Below are positions 44,660 through 56,018 of a stretch of 64,000 bases of DNA, piece by piece. How positions within the stretch are numbered: the stretch's first letter is position 1; each line of letters opens with the position of its first letter. The notes below the pieces were generated by a model, which had not been told where the DNA came from, made no database searches, and saw only the letters and a program-made list of their open reading frames with translations. The stretch spans positions 8,239,001 through 8,303,000 of the forward strand of contig OY718805.1 in NCBI GenBank assembly GCA_963070105.1. The letters run 5' to 3'. Origin of the DNA: Litomosoides sigmodontis. Its lineage: Eukaryota > Nematoda > Chromadorea > Rhabditida > Onchocercidae. A program made the translations under genes and the position numbers.

Positions 44660-46642
44660 TTTTTTTTAATTTTATAAAAAAATCGTGAAGTCAATCAAAA
44701 TGAGCTTTTGCTTGCTTTTTTTTTTCTAACGTGATCCTATCAAAGTTTAACCATGAGATTATCAAAGCTTAACGTAATCCTAAAAAAGCCTTCATTACGA
44801 ATGAAGAAATTTCCCACTCAAGTAGCAATTGATATTGTGAAATTAAATTTTAGACACTTATATATTGTGGAATTGAAATTTAATTGCGTGCTTTTTGTTT
44901 TGTTGAAAATTTAAGGAGAGTGATACTAAGTGCAAGAATAGAGCAAAATATTTCGCTCACTTTCTTCTTTTCTCATATGCATGAATTCGTTCTTTTTTTT
45001 TCTGTAAATTGTCGTTTCATGGATTATGAATTAAGTTCAATTAATTTTACTAATATAACAGTTCGTAAAATTTAATTTGTAAAATTATTTTTACAAAAGT
45101 CTTTTAGAAGTATCAAATCAATTACAATGAATCATATCATTTTATTTCCTTCTTTGAGAGATTCTACTGAATTAGTAAGCATTGCTAAAGGTATTTTATA
45201 TTGTAACTTTCCTCATATCCTTCAAACATGTGGAGATATGCTATTCAATTTGAGTTAAATTAGCTAACTTAAATTACATTTAATTAATACATTTCAATTC
45301 GATATCAGAAATACAAATAATGCATGGGGTAATTTGAGAAAAAAGCAGTAAAAGGTTTTTTAAATTTTTGAAATTAAATTAGAAAGTGATGTAAATTGTT
45401 TGGCGTAACTGTACAAATTGCCAATGAGTGATTGGTCAAAAATCACGTTGAGTTCGTTTGACAGCCAATGTGAATGGATAAATTTGATTAGAACAGTGAA
45501 TTCTCCTGTCGTTAGAAGCATTTCAATGCTTTTCAAGTCAATTTCAATTCAATTTAAGCGAGAAACATTTTCAATTTTTAAAAATTTCATTTTCTGCCGC
45601 CCTCAACGAGCCGAAATATGGATTTCATTTTTTGCTTAACAATTTCGCGGAAATTTTCCATTGTTATGGAACACGTCAACTTTTTTCTGTCGTAAATCAA
45701 AATAAGTGAATCATCATTTTTGCTTAAATTTTTAAAAAGATAACAGAATTCATTTTGTGCCCCCGCATTCATTCAAAACACGTGAAAATACACGTAAAAC
45801 GACGAGGTAATACTTACTAATACTGAAATCATACTTCAAACTGACTGTAACTTTATCAAAATTAATGTTTTGATTGAAAGCGAACAACTTACGTGTCTAC
45901 TAAATAGTTTATTTGCTCCTAATGACAGTAACAGTGACAGTAATCTGTTGCAACATTCTTTGTGCTGGCGTACAGCTCAGTGAAATTGTAAAATTTGTTT
46001 GCTGTGAGAACGGAGAGTTTTATTCCGCCTGACGTCATAATACAATTTTCAAAAATTATCACGAAACAAAGTGATCAGCTAACGTCAACTAAGTCTTCAC
46101 TTGGAGCATCTGCTAGGGTGATCTGGAACTGTTTGTTGAGGTGATGAATCGTATCAATGCCCCATTTCAAAATAATAAATGATAGTTTTAAAAAAAAATA
46201 AAAAACTTTTCCTCAAATTTTCTCGTACTCGGCAAGTGCTACTCACAGCAAAATTAGATAATTCGTCATTTAAACTAATAAAACTAGTGACGCAAAAAAA
46301 AGATGATTTGAGGTTAATCATTTGCACTAACTCTTTAAGATCAGAAATCAGAAATTACAAAAAAAAAAGAAATCATAAATTTTTTTAAAAAAATTAAAAA
46401 TTAAAAGCATACTATAATGTATGTAATAAAACATTTTACAATATGTTACATTTCGCTGCAAACGTTTAAGACAAACAAATGAGCATGAATTAATGAATGC
46501 AAAAGATAAGGTAACTTAGATTTTCCTACATTATTAAACTTTTTTCAATTCACCAGAACATTCCTAATTTCTAATAGCACTGCAAAATTGTTCAGTACTT
46601 TAGAATTTAAGTTTTTTTTTTCTAAATTTTCTTTGGAATTTC
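44660..46642. other. Intergenic region
   Basis: AT-rich DNA between the six-exon gene and GPCR copy A. A full CRE-type palindrome TGACGTCA is at 46030-46037. No exon chain found. Confidence 0.55.
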
Positions 46643-48672
46643 CTAATTCATTTGAAGAGTAATTGTGCTTGTCACAAATTTATCTTTTAAAAATAAGCGT
46701 GAAATGTGCTCCTTTACAATAGCACGAGCTCGCTTGTTATAAATGAAGTATACGGTAGGCAGTACGGAGCAATTGAATATAATGTAACAGTTTACAAAAA
46801 TTTTCGACGGACCGTATGCCTCATTGCCGAAAGTTTTCACTGCAAATACAGTGAGGAAGTCGAAAAAAATCATTTCAATTTCCATTGAAATGGATGTTAG
46901 CGCTGCTTGAATTAGCATTGAGCGCTCGTAATTGCTAGTTTTCATCGTACTTGCATTCTGCTTCGTAAACAACGTGGAAATTCCTGCAAAATGCAAAACT
47001 TTGTTTTTCCAGCAAAAATAATGCAAAGGAAAACTGAGGCGAATGACTGACTAATTGAGAGAGGAAAAATGAAATGAAAGCTTATCGTAATTTAATTTTG
47101 TAAATTCCTACTATTATAACTTATGAGTGTTGGCGTACACATGCGAAAAATAACCATTTAACCTTGCGTTCGATTGACATCAAAAGTAAATTGACGTTTA
47201 CGTCGAATACTGCAGAATATTGCAATATATATAATGAACATCACAATGGGTAAAGATAATTTGAACAGTTTGTAAATTCTGAAAAATAACAAAATTGGTC
47301 TGTAAAAGGTTGTGTTAATTAAATTATAAAATAAATTTAACGAAAAAAAAAACTATCCGAACAAATCACCTGCTTTCATTATTCCGTATGTACAGTGCTA
47401 CGGAACATCTGCAGAAATACCAATGATAGTTTGTTAAGTCTGATACTGTATTTCATTAGTTAAGCATAATGTATCAAATAATGTAAATGTTACCGTATAA
47501 AAAATTTTCCACTTTCTTCTGACCTCGCTGTGCAATTTGCCTTCAGCGTTAAGCTAGAAATATAGTATCTTGCAGTACAGTAATAAGCATATGCAATTGT
47601 AATGCCTGAAACTGTCAACTTTAGGCAAGAAAACCGTAATAGCAATGTGCAGTAATAAAGTATTTATTTAGCTGACCATGAAATGATAATAAGTACTATT
47701 TGAAATTACTTGCAAGAAATTACTTCGAGCATTTTTTCAGAAATATCAATGAAGCTTACCTAAAGCTAACAACCATAACAAGCCGATCAGAAAAAGTAAT
47801 TTTGATTCGAACCAATCATTGAATTTCGGTAGAATTAATGCTACAAAGCGATTCACAGCCAACAGAAATGTAAATTGTAAAATAGCAAGAAACCAAAGTT
47901 TTTCGGTGCTTATGAATATTTTATGACTCCAAGTTAAGTAATATTCTGAAACATGAGCAGATGGAAAAAACTTTAAATTATGTGAAACAATCGCTCGTTT
48001 CATAGTGCATATTATTCATTGTTATTTTACTGCAATTAATTAGTGTTATCAATAATTGATTAATGTTATTAGTTAGAGCTCATAATTACTTGAAATGAGA
48101 ATTGTTTAAATAAAATTCAGCAAACTAAATTTAAATTTTTTATCATGCAATTAGATATATGGTTAGCAAAATTCAGCATTTTTGTCCTGAAATGACATTG
48201 CTAAAGTTTTGCATATTTCAATGTCATTCATTAACCTTTTCCAAAATGACTTGCACGCAAAAATTTGATGTTTTAGGAATGTGAAAAAGTAAATTAATTA
48301 AAGGAACCTACCATCGAAAGCGCTGTCAGTTCCCAATATACCTGGCAAAATATAAATCAGTTGAAGAGAAAAAGTAAAGAAATTACAAGTAATAAGTTGT
48401 GATATGATAAGAATAAACGCGCGACCGTAATGATTTTCTCGACTACAGATTACTATAACCATCAGCACATTGCCAACAATACCGTATAACAGAAATAACG
48501 AAATCATAATAGCTGCCACGTATTTTATTACTGTATTGGAATTATTCCTTATGTCAAAAATACTCGTATTTTTTTCTTCACATCTTAGAGGTAATATTAG
48601 AAATAATGCAATGATGCAAAAGGACCGAGCTATCATCTTGCCCATTGCAAAATTTTTTCCGGAAATTTTCAA
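46643..48672 (-). CDS. Serpentine chemoreceptor-type GPCR, Srx-like (copy A)
   Basis: Exons 48312-48672, 47760-47945, 47494-47605, 47163-47278 and 46643-46983 join in phase (1, 1, 2, 1) and encode 371 residues. A cleavable leader (RSFCIIALFLILPLRC) precedes an N-glycosylation-type NNSN. TM1 contains LLYGIVGNVLMVIVI; TM3 ends LAVNRFVALILPKF, with NRF in place of DRY; TM5 lies in exon 4 (LPIVMFIIYIAIF) and is followed by the basic SIRRKRQ; TM7 reads NCSVLPTVYFIYNKR. This pattern is that of nematode 7TM receptors of the Srx/Srsx type, usually chemosensory. Copy C is its close duplicate. A stop-free 39-nt stretch at 47371-47409 with splice-like edges could be an optional exon. Confidence 0.85.
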
Positions 48673-48760
48673 ATTTGCCGCACTGAAGCTGTTCGTTTCA
48701 ATGCCTGAAATTGTTGCAAAATTTTCTCAGCTCGAATTATAAGATAGCAATTGCAGCTAA
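48655..48760 (-). promoter_or_regulatory. 5' flank of GPCR copy A conserved in copy C
   Basis: The sequence from the start codon outwards (GCCGCACTGAAGCTGTTCGT, CAATGCCTGAAATTGTTGCA, TTTTCTCAGCTCGAATTATA on the plus strand) is repeated nearly base for base upstream of copy C at 60712-60817. It likely holds the 5' UTR and core promoter; retention may simply reflect recent duplication. Confidence 0.5.
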
Positions 48761-50201
48761 TTTTTAAAATTATTCCACTTTTTTTTGAAGAATGCAAATT
48801 TTGGCGGAAATTTCTACCCGTTGAGCTATGGAACTGCTAAGCTAGCTTTTAATTTGAATGAAAACTCTAAAACTACGCAATGTTGTCCCGAAGTGTCGAT
48901 AACAAAGAAATTATTGCTAAATTAAGATGGTAAAATTTCAATGCTTCTTAAATTAATTTTTTTAATCTCATCATTAATAATCGTTGATTGATTAGAATTA
49001 ATTTTTGCTTCGCTGAGCATCGATTTTAGCGCACGTGTTCCACGGAGAATTTAAAATTGACTACATCAAAAAGCAAACCATCACGCAAAATTATCGTGTG
49101 GAACTTAACGGAAAATAAGTACCAACAGCAACGTCAGCTAATTTTGTTGTAAACTAACCGCAATTGAAATAATTCCTCTTACCATACCTCCAAAGTCTGT
49201 TGATCACCTCAATTAGCATCTTCTGTGTTGCCGCAGTACTGTATCGCCGTAAATTTTCAAAAATTTATGCATCGAATTTTTGAAATTCCACTGGCTTATT
49301 TGATGATTAGATGAAATAGAAGAGGACAGGAACAGGATTTTTTAAATTTCTAAAATCCCTAAAAAGCGATTTTAAATAACAATAAAGGATGTGTGACATA
49401 AATGAGTGCGTTTAGCGTGTTCGCTCGTTCACTGCTGCAATGAGCGTACTAATTGTTTTTTAACAAATTCAAAATATTCCGTCCTTCATAACTCAACCAA
49501 ATCAATACTATTCGCTGCTCAAATGACAAATTAATTGCAAATAAAATAAAATCAAAATTTTTCACTGCTATCAGAGAATCACTTCGATAAAGTATGAACA
49601 CTCAGATTGGAAAGAAAAAAAGAAGCGAATAAAAGAAAATTACACACTTAGGTTGCAACGATTGCTATCTTTTGTTGTGACCGAAAAAAAAAACAAAAAA
49701 CCTTTTCAAAATTTAATTTTCGAATAAAAAAAAAAAGAAAAATTTTAAGCTACAAACAATTACTTAGCTTCAAACATTGTTATTATCCACTCACTTTACA
49801 TAACCTATTTTGCACCTATTAAATTCACTTGTCGTTTTCCGTAGCAACTAAACTGTTCCTGTTTTTCACACCCATTTTTCTCGCTCACTTTCATCGCAAA
49901 TTTCATTTATTAAATGGAAAATGCAAAATGTTCTTAAAAAATACTCTTTACATTGTTTAAATGGAGTAGGAAAACAACATTACTATAACATAGCCCTATA
50001 TAGATACATGGAATGTGTTGTAAAAGTGAAAAAAAAGAAGATAATTAAAAATTCAATTTTGCTTCAAAAAACTAGAGCAGTGCTATCAAGTGGGAGAAGA
50101 TATATGTTTTACATTACCTGGAAACATATCTCTGCTAAAGATTCTGCCTCAATATTTACTTCATTACTTAATTATTACTCCTATCCAAGTAGCACAAAAA
50201 A

Positions 50202-50203
<2 letters not shown>

Positions 50204-50293
<90 letters not shown>
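50204..50293. repeat. (GT)n microsatellite
   Basis: About 43 GT units with one GA interruption. Confidence 0.95.
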
Positions 50294-50296
<3 letters not shown>

Positions 50297-52631
50297 CAAG
50301 TGAGAACTTGATTAGCGTATTATTTTACGAAGTCATTTCAATTCAATTTAACCTCAGTTAAAGAAGCCAAAATTATGTTAAATAGGTTTCAGCTGAAACC
50401 TATTATTTATTGAGATAAAAATTTGGCGTTTTTTTCTCTAAAAAAGAAAATAAAAGAAAATTGTTTGATTAGAAGTGAGCAAATTTCATGTCAGTTTTTT
50501 TTTCATCAGTAATTGTATTTAGCTAGTTAATTTATACTTTGAAAAAATTAATATTTCAAGTGTTCGTTGAGAGCATTCTCATTTGCTACAGTTCCATTGT
50601 TGGTCATTTCATCAGACGGAATGGAATGAAAATTCACATGTTCAGGAATAATTCATTCATGTGGTGCACACTCATAGTGGCAACGAGTGATCGTTGAACT
50701 TTGTCCCATAATATTTATTACATTTTAAAAAATTAATTTTCATTCATTCCACTATAAACTCAAAATGATTTGTGCATTTGAGTAAAGTTTAACTATGCGG
50801 ACTCGTGAAAATGAATCACTAATTGCATAAAGATTTAAAATAACTCATCCTAACAAAAAAGATCTGAAGCACAACTCATCACATCCAGGATTGCAAAATG
50901 ATAAGTGTTTGAAATGAATCATTGCATAAGAAATTGAAAAGTTAACGTTTAATACAGGTGAGCATAAAAGTTGAATAGTTTAAAATAGCTCAAAGGGAGC
51001 ATTTAGCAGAATTCATTTCATCCAAGAACATGTAAGGTAAAATGTTTAAAATTGCTGATTTCATTTAAATAAATGTTTTATTTCTAAGAAAATATATGCA
51101 AAAAAAAGAAGCATAATACACAAAAAATTTTCCCATCCTTTCAACCATCCTTTCATTGCTAAAATTCAGAAAGAAAAAATTTTTTATGAAAGTTTAATTT
51201 GAATGAAAATCTCGAAAATAATAATTTTTTTTTTGCTATTTTGTTTGGCAGTAGCAAAGATTGGAAGTTATTGCGGCGAAGAAGCTAGCAACTAAAATTT
51301 CCTCTTTTCATCTCAGGAAAGAGCTACAGTAGTAATGCAACACTTCAGTTCAACGAATAATATAATTTCACATTCAATTTTTTTTCCGTCAATTCTCATC
51401 GTAACAATCCAGTGAGAAACACTTATTACTGCTTTTGGTCTAATTCTTTTTTTTTAAATAAAACAAAATTTTTCTTAATAAATAGAAAATAGCATAAAAA
51501 GTAGGGAATTTTTTCTATTTAAATTAACCGCTACATATTTAGTTTCTTTTATTTTTTTTTATCAATCGCTGCTACGAAATTGATTACGTCGGAAATTCAA
51601 AAAAAAAGCAAAAGCAGAAATGTTCCATATTTTACATGATTAATTGAAAGTAATTTTGCAATCACTGATATAGAAATTCCAAAAACAAAAAACAAACGAT
51701 TTATTTTAAATGACAAAAAAAAGCCTCAGTTAAATTTTTGTTTCATTTCATTTTAACCAAAGAAATTTACGTTTAATCAAAAATGTTGTACTTTGTGATA
51801 AATGAATAAATGCTTTGCTTCAACAATTTCCTACTTATTTGATTTTTCTACCAGCAATAATTATGTTTACAATCTCTCTTTCTTTCTCTTTCTCTCTCTC
51901 CCTCTCCCTCTCTTTCATTTAATAGCATTTAAGGATAGCACAAGTTCTGCTAAAAATGAAATGAAAACATTGATTTCATTAATTTTTAGCAAAATGTCAA
52001 CAAATTCTTTTCTTTTTCCTTCTCCTACAAAGGTGAATTAATTTACCATTGCTAGAAATTTTATGATGCAATATTTAACCTATTTTAATTTTCACTTATT
52101 ATTGAAAATGTGGAAAAGAAAACGAAATGAATGCGATTATGATTAGTGTTAGGTGGCTGTTCGTTGATAATAAAAGATTGCTACTGTGTAAAAAGAATGC
52201 TTTTGCATGAAAAAATAATTAGTAATGCTTAATTAAATACTACTTAAATACTAGAGCACGCATATATTTGCATAATTCAAATATTTATCATAGCTATTAG
52301 CTAATAGTAATTAATATATTGAATATGATTGGCATTGGAGGAATTGAAAAAATTGAAATGCTTCTTGCTCAATGAAGACATTCACTTGCAACTGAAAATG
52401 CGCATCTAATTAAATTTTTGCATTGAGAAAAAAAATTGCAGTAAAGTTAGCTTATTGAGGAACAGCTAATCGTTGTGGAAGAACGGTGAGGATAGACGAT
52501 GAGTGAGTGAGTGAATGGTAGTGAAGTTATTACTTTTTTTTGTTTAAAGAAATTGCTAATCATATCAAATGCTTGCCGTAATTAATCATAAACAGTCTAA
52601 ACTGATAAATATAATAGGTGAATAAACATTA

Positions 52632-52790
52632 CAACAACAACAACAACAACAATAACAACAACAACAACAACAACAACAACAGCAACAATAACAGTAACAA
52701 TGAACAACAACAGCAACAATAACAGTAACAACAGCAACAACAACAACAGCAACAACAGCGACAACAATAACAATAACTACTACTAATAAT
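52632..52790. repeat. CAA/CAG/TAA imperfect trinucleotide tract (non-coding)
   Basis: AAC/AAT-type units with mixed CAG, TAA and AGT interruptions. Unlike the CAA tracts inside myosin exons it has no splice context, and both strands give only low-complexity frames. Confidence 0.85.
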
Positions 52791-53010
52791 AATAGTGATA
52801 ATAATACTACTACTGCTACCCATTTCGGTCCCAATTAAAATCAAAACCCTTGCCAAACTTGCAAATGATGACTGCTATCGTAGGAAGGCATTTTTAATGA
52901 AAACGATTGAAAGGAAAGTTTTTTTTTGTACGACTAGCTGAGGATGAGGAATGATTCGTTTCGAAGTGAAATATTACACTAATAGGATCAACAAACTAAT
53001 GCTGCACAAG

Positions 53011-53056
53011 ATTGTTTCAAAAAAAATATATATATATATATATATTTTGAAACAAT
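53011..53056. repeat. Inverted repeat around a TA run
   Basis: ATTGTTTCAAAA and TTTTGAAACAAT flank an ATATAT core, giving an almost perfect palindrome in intergenic DNA downstream of GPCR copy B. Confidence 0.93.
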
Positions 53057-53770
53057 GTAGGTGAATTTAAGTGAGAGTGGTTTAACTGGTGTTAACTTAC
53101 TAATTTCCCTGACATCAGTAAAAGTTAAATGCCATTGTTACATACCACTTAGTGTGTAAATTAAATGGTTGAAAATGGTGGAATGAAGCGGAGATCGATT
53201 GATTTCATTTCTTATAATAAAACAAGCTAGTAGTAACACTTCTCGTACAGCATAAATTAGCGTGCTCTTTGTATAAGTGCATTTGAAAATGAAAAAATGA
53301 GATTTAAGTTAGGTGAACCAAGTGTAAAACCAAACAAAACTATGCAACAAATTTGCCAAGTTTTCGCCGAGTACAAAGAGATGAAACTTTAACATTTCAA
53401 AAATAATTCACCGTGTGGATTAGCAAGTGAAGTAAATGTTTATGGTGTAAATTTACGCATAAATTAGTGGAGAAGGATAAAGCTCGGATACGAATAGGGT
53501 ACAAATTTTCCACCATACAACGGACCACTCTTATTAATTAGACGTGAAAATCATTTCATAAAATTATCTTAATTCTTCCAATAGCTCTAACTTAGAACTG
53601 AAAAAGTTGTGAGTGTTGCTCATCAGTGTTACTCATAAATGTTAAATTTAATATATGCAAGAAATGTCAAATATCACTCATTCTTTTGCCAATACAAATA
53701 ACCAAAAAAGGAAAGAGAGAGGGAGAGAGAGAGGGAGGAAAAGAGAAAGAGAAAGAGGGAGGAGGAAACA

Positions 53771-56018
53771 TTAGTTGATGCAATTTTGAATTTTGCGAAG
53801 AAAATCGGTAATTTCACGTTTCACATCGTCACGAAATCGTTTCACCAAAACGAAACTGGTGGTTGGCAGCACCGCACAATTCATAATGACGTAGCAATTG
53901 ATGAATATATTCACGGGAATTTCAGCTTTTCTGCCAGCTAAGTGAACCGCAAGGTCTAGGAGGAAGTAGAAGCAAATAGTTTCAATTTCCATTGCACCAC
54001 AAACCACGGCCGCTTGAATTAGCATTGACCATTCATATTTACCAGCTGCAATCTTTGCTGTATACGCTGCAAACATTGTTTTCGTTTTTTTTGTAAAAAA
54101 AGAAAGAAAAAATTAATTAAATTTAACTAAATTTTAACCAACACATTTGAGGATTGCATTTTTGAATGAATGCATGCAAAAGAAATGCAAATCACATTGC
54201 ATTCAATGTTTTAAAAAAAAGCACAAAAGTGGATGAATATTTGTGATGAATGAGGGAAAAAATTTACATACTTCTTCTTCATTTCATTTCTCGTAAAGCA
54301 AAAAATCAAACAAAAAAAAAGAGCACTAAAATATTACCGCTTGTTTTACGTAACTCTAAGACACTTCGTCGTCTATTGCGCATACTATAAAATATTGGAA
54401 TATAAACTGCAAACATTGCTATGGGTAACAGAACTGTCCAAACATGTCGAATTCTAAAAAAAAAAAAAAAAATTAACCAATTAAAGGAGTGATTGGTTGG
54501 TGGGATGCATGTTACGCTAAGTATCACAGATATTTTGGAGATGGAAGTAATTACTTGGAGCTCTTCGTGCTGCTCTCATTTTTGTGTTTTTTGACGAACT
54601 ATGAAAAGGTAGAAATTAACAAACTTCATAAAAATCGCTCCAATTTCCGGCGTATTCTTCGTGCAATTAATTGACCAATGCAAATTTGAAACATTGAAAA
54701 TTTTTGTACAATAATGAAACTCCATGAGTGATATCACTGAAAAGTCGTCCAGGAAACTTCAATGGTGATGACCATTTGGTACTGTAAGCTTTGGACACTA
54801 CAATACTGAATGCTTGTTTAACTAATAAAATAATTAATGTTTTTTTTTGTATATAGATGCATATATAAAGTTAGCACATATAACATTTAAAATAATTGAA
54901 TTTTTATAAATTCATTTTAAATTAGCCATCAAGCAATAATTTTTATCACACGCGCTGCATCGCAAAATCACCTCGACTCTCGCATTGCAAGATTTTTCTT
55001 TCAGAAAAAACCGAAGTACACACGTAAATGATGTTGTTGATATTTTTTTTTGGTGAATTTTTCAGTTTTTAAGAAAAATTAGAAAATTTCAATTAACACC
55101 ACATACCAAGAACGGATAGCCACACGAAACCAATAAGCAAATAGAACTTTGTTGTCCTAAAGAACACATTGAATTTCGGTAAATTTATGGACACAAAACG
55201 ATTCACTGCTAATAGAAATGCAAAATGCAGCGTAGCCAAATATGAAAATGTGTCCACTGTTGCTAAGATATTGTAAATCGGTATTTCATTATATTCTAAA
55301 CTTTCAATAATTAAATTAATCTTGTTATGTGAAATTTTTTGATTGAGAAAGAATTCGCAACATTTCAATTTTTGCTCCTCTCTTACTTCTTTCAATCAGC
55401 TGATAAATTCTTCATTTAGATAACATACGGGCACTTGCATTACCTAAACAATACTAATTGAATAATCAATTAATTAATTAGCATCGAACACAAAAAATAG
55501 TCTCTTTTACCTTATTCACAAATTGAGACAAAAATTTCAGAAATGTTACAGCAGATCTATCGGTATATTAACGATAGAAATGAAATTCAATCTTATTTAG
55601 CAATAATGAACCATCGTAATTAGAGGATTGTTATGCAATGAATTTAAATTCTCGCATCATACAAATGACAGAGAGGGAAAGAAAAGGAAGAAAAAAACGT
55701 ACCGTCCGAACTCCATTTGCTAATTAGCATTCTAAGTAATACATCGATCACTTGTGGAGTGAAATTCAAGAAACCGCAAATGATAAGTTGATGAGTGATA
55801 AGGATGAATGCACGACTGTAAAGATTGTTTCGTTTCCGACAGAATACCATTATCATTAGCGCATTGCTAACAATACCGTATAGCAGAAAGATAGAAAACA
55901 GTACGATTGCCACATATCTTTTTACCGTATTGTAATCATCTCTTATATCAAAAATATCTGCCATTTCGTTATTTAAAAATAATAATAGAAGTGGTACGGT
56001 AATACAGTAATGCGGCAA
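53771..56018 (-). CDS. Srx-like GPCR (copy B), divergent, exon 3 irregular
   Basis: Exons 55703-56018, 55107-55295, 54338-54453 and 53771-54066 are homologous in position and phase to those of copies A and C. TM1: IFLLYGIVSNALMIMVF; TM3: LAVNRFVSINLPKF; TM5: LLPIAMFAVYIPIFYSM then RNRRRS; TM7: NCAVLPTTSFVLVKRF. The exon for the second extracellular loop should lie between 54454 and 55106. The best candidate starts at about 54802 (VVSKAYSTKWSSPLK), but it fits only if a weaker donor (GTGGTG) is used instead of GTATGT at the end of exon 2. The copy may be functional with an altered loop or may be decaying. About 320 residues are expected. Confidence 0.75.

Larger units (their letters stand above)
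48761..53770. other. Intergenic region between GPCR copies A and B
   Basis: AT-rich DNA with a GT microsatellite, the CAA/CAG tract, the ATTGTTTC palindrome and an AG-rich run at 53715-53765. No supported exon. Confidence 0.6.

Noticed and set aside
48470..48742. Plus-strand 90-codon frame, repeated at 60527-60799
   Set aside because: Antisense shadow of GPCR exon 1; its conservation follows from the duplication of the receptor genes.
52586..52856. Minus-strand frames with Val or Cys/Leu runs
   Set aside because: Artefact of the CAA/CAG tract; no splice or start context.
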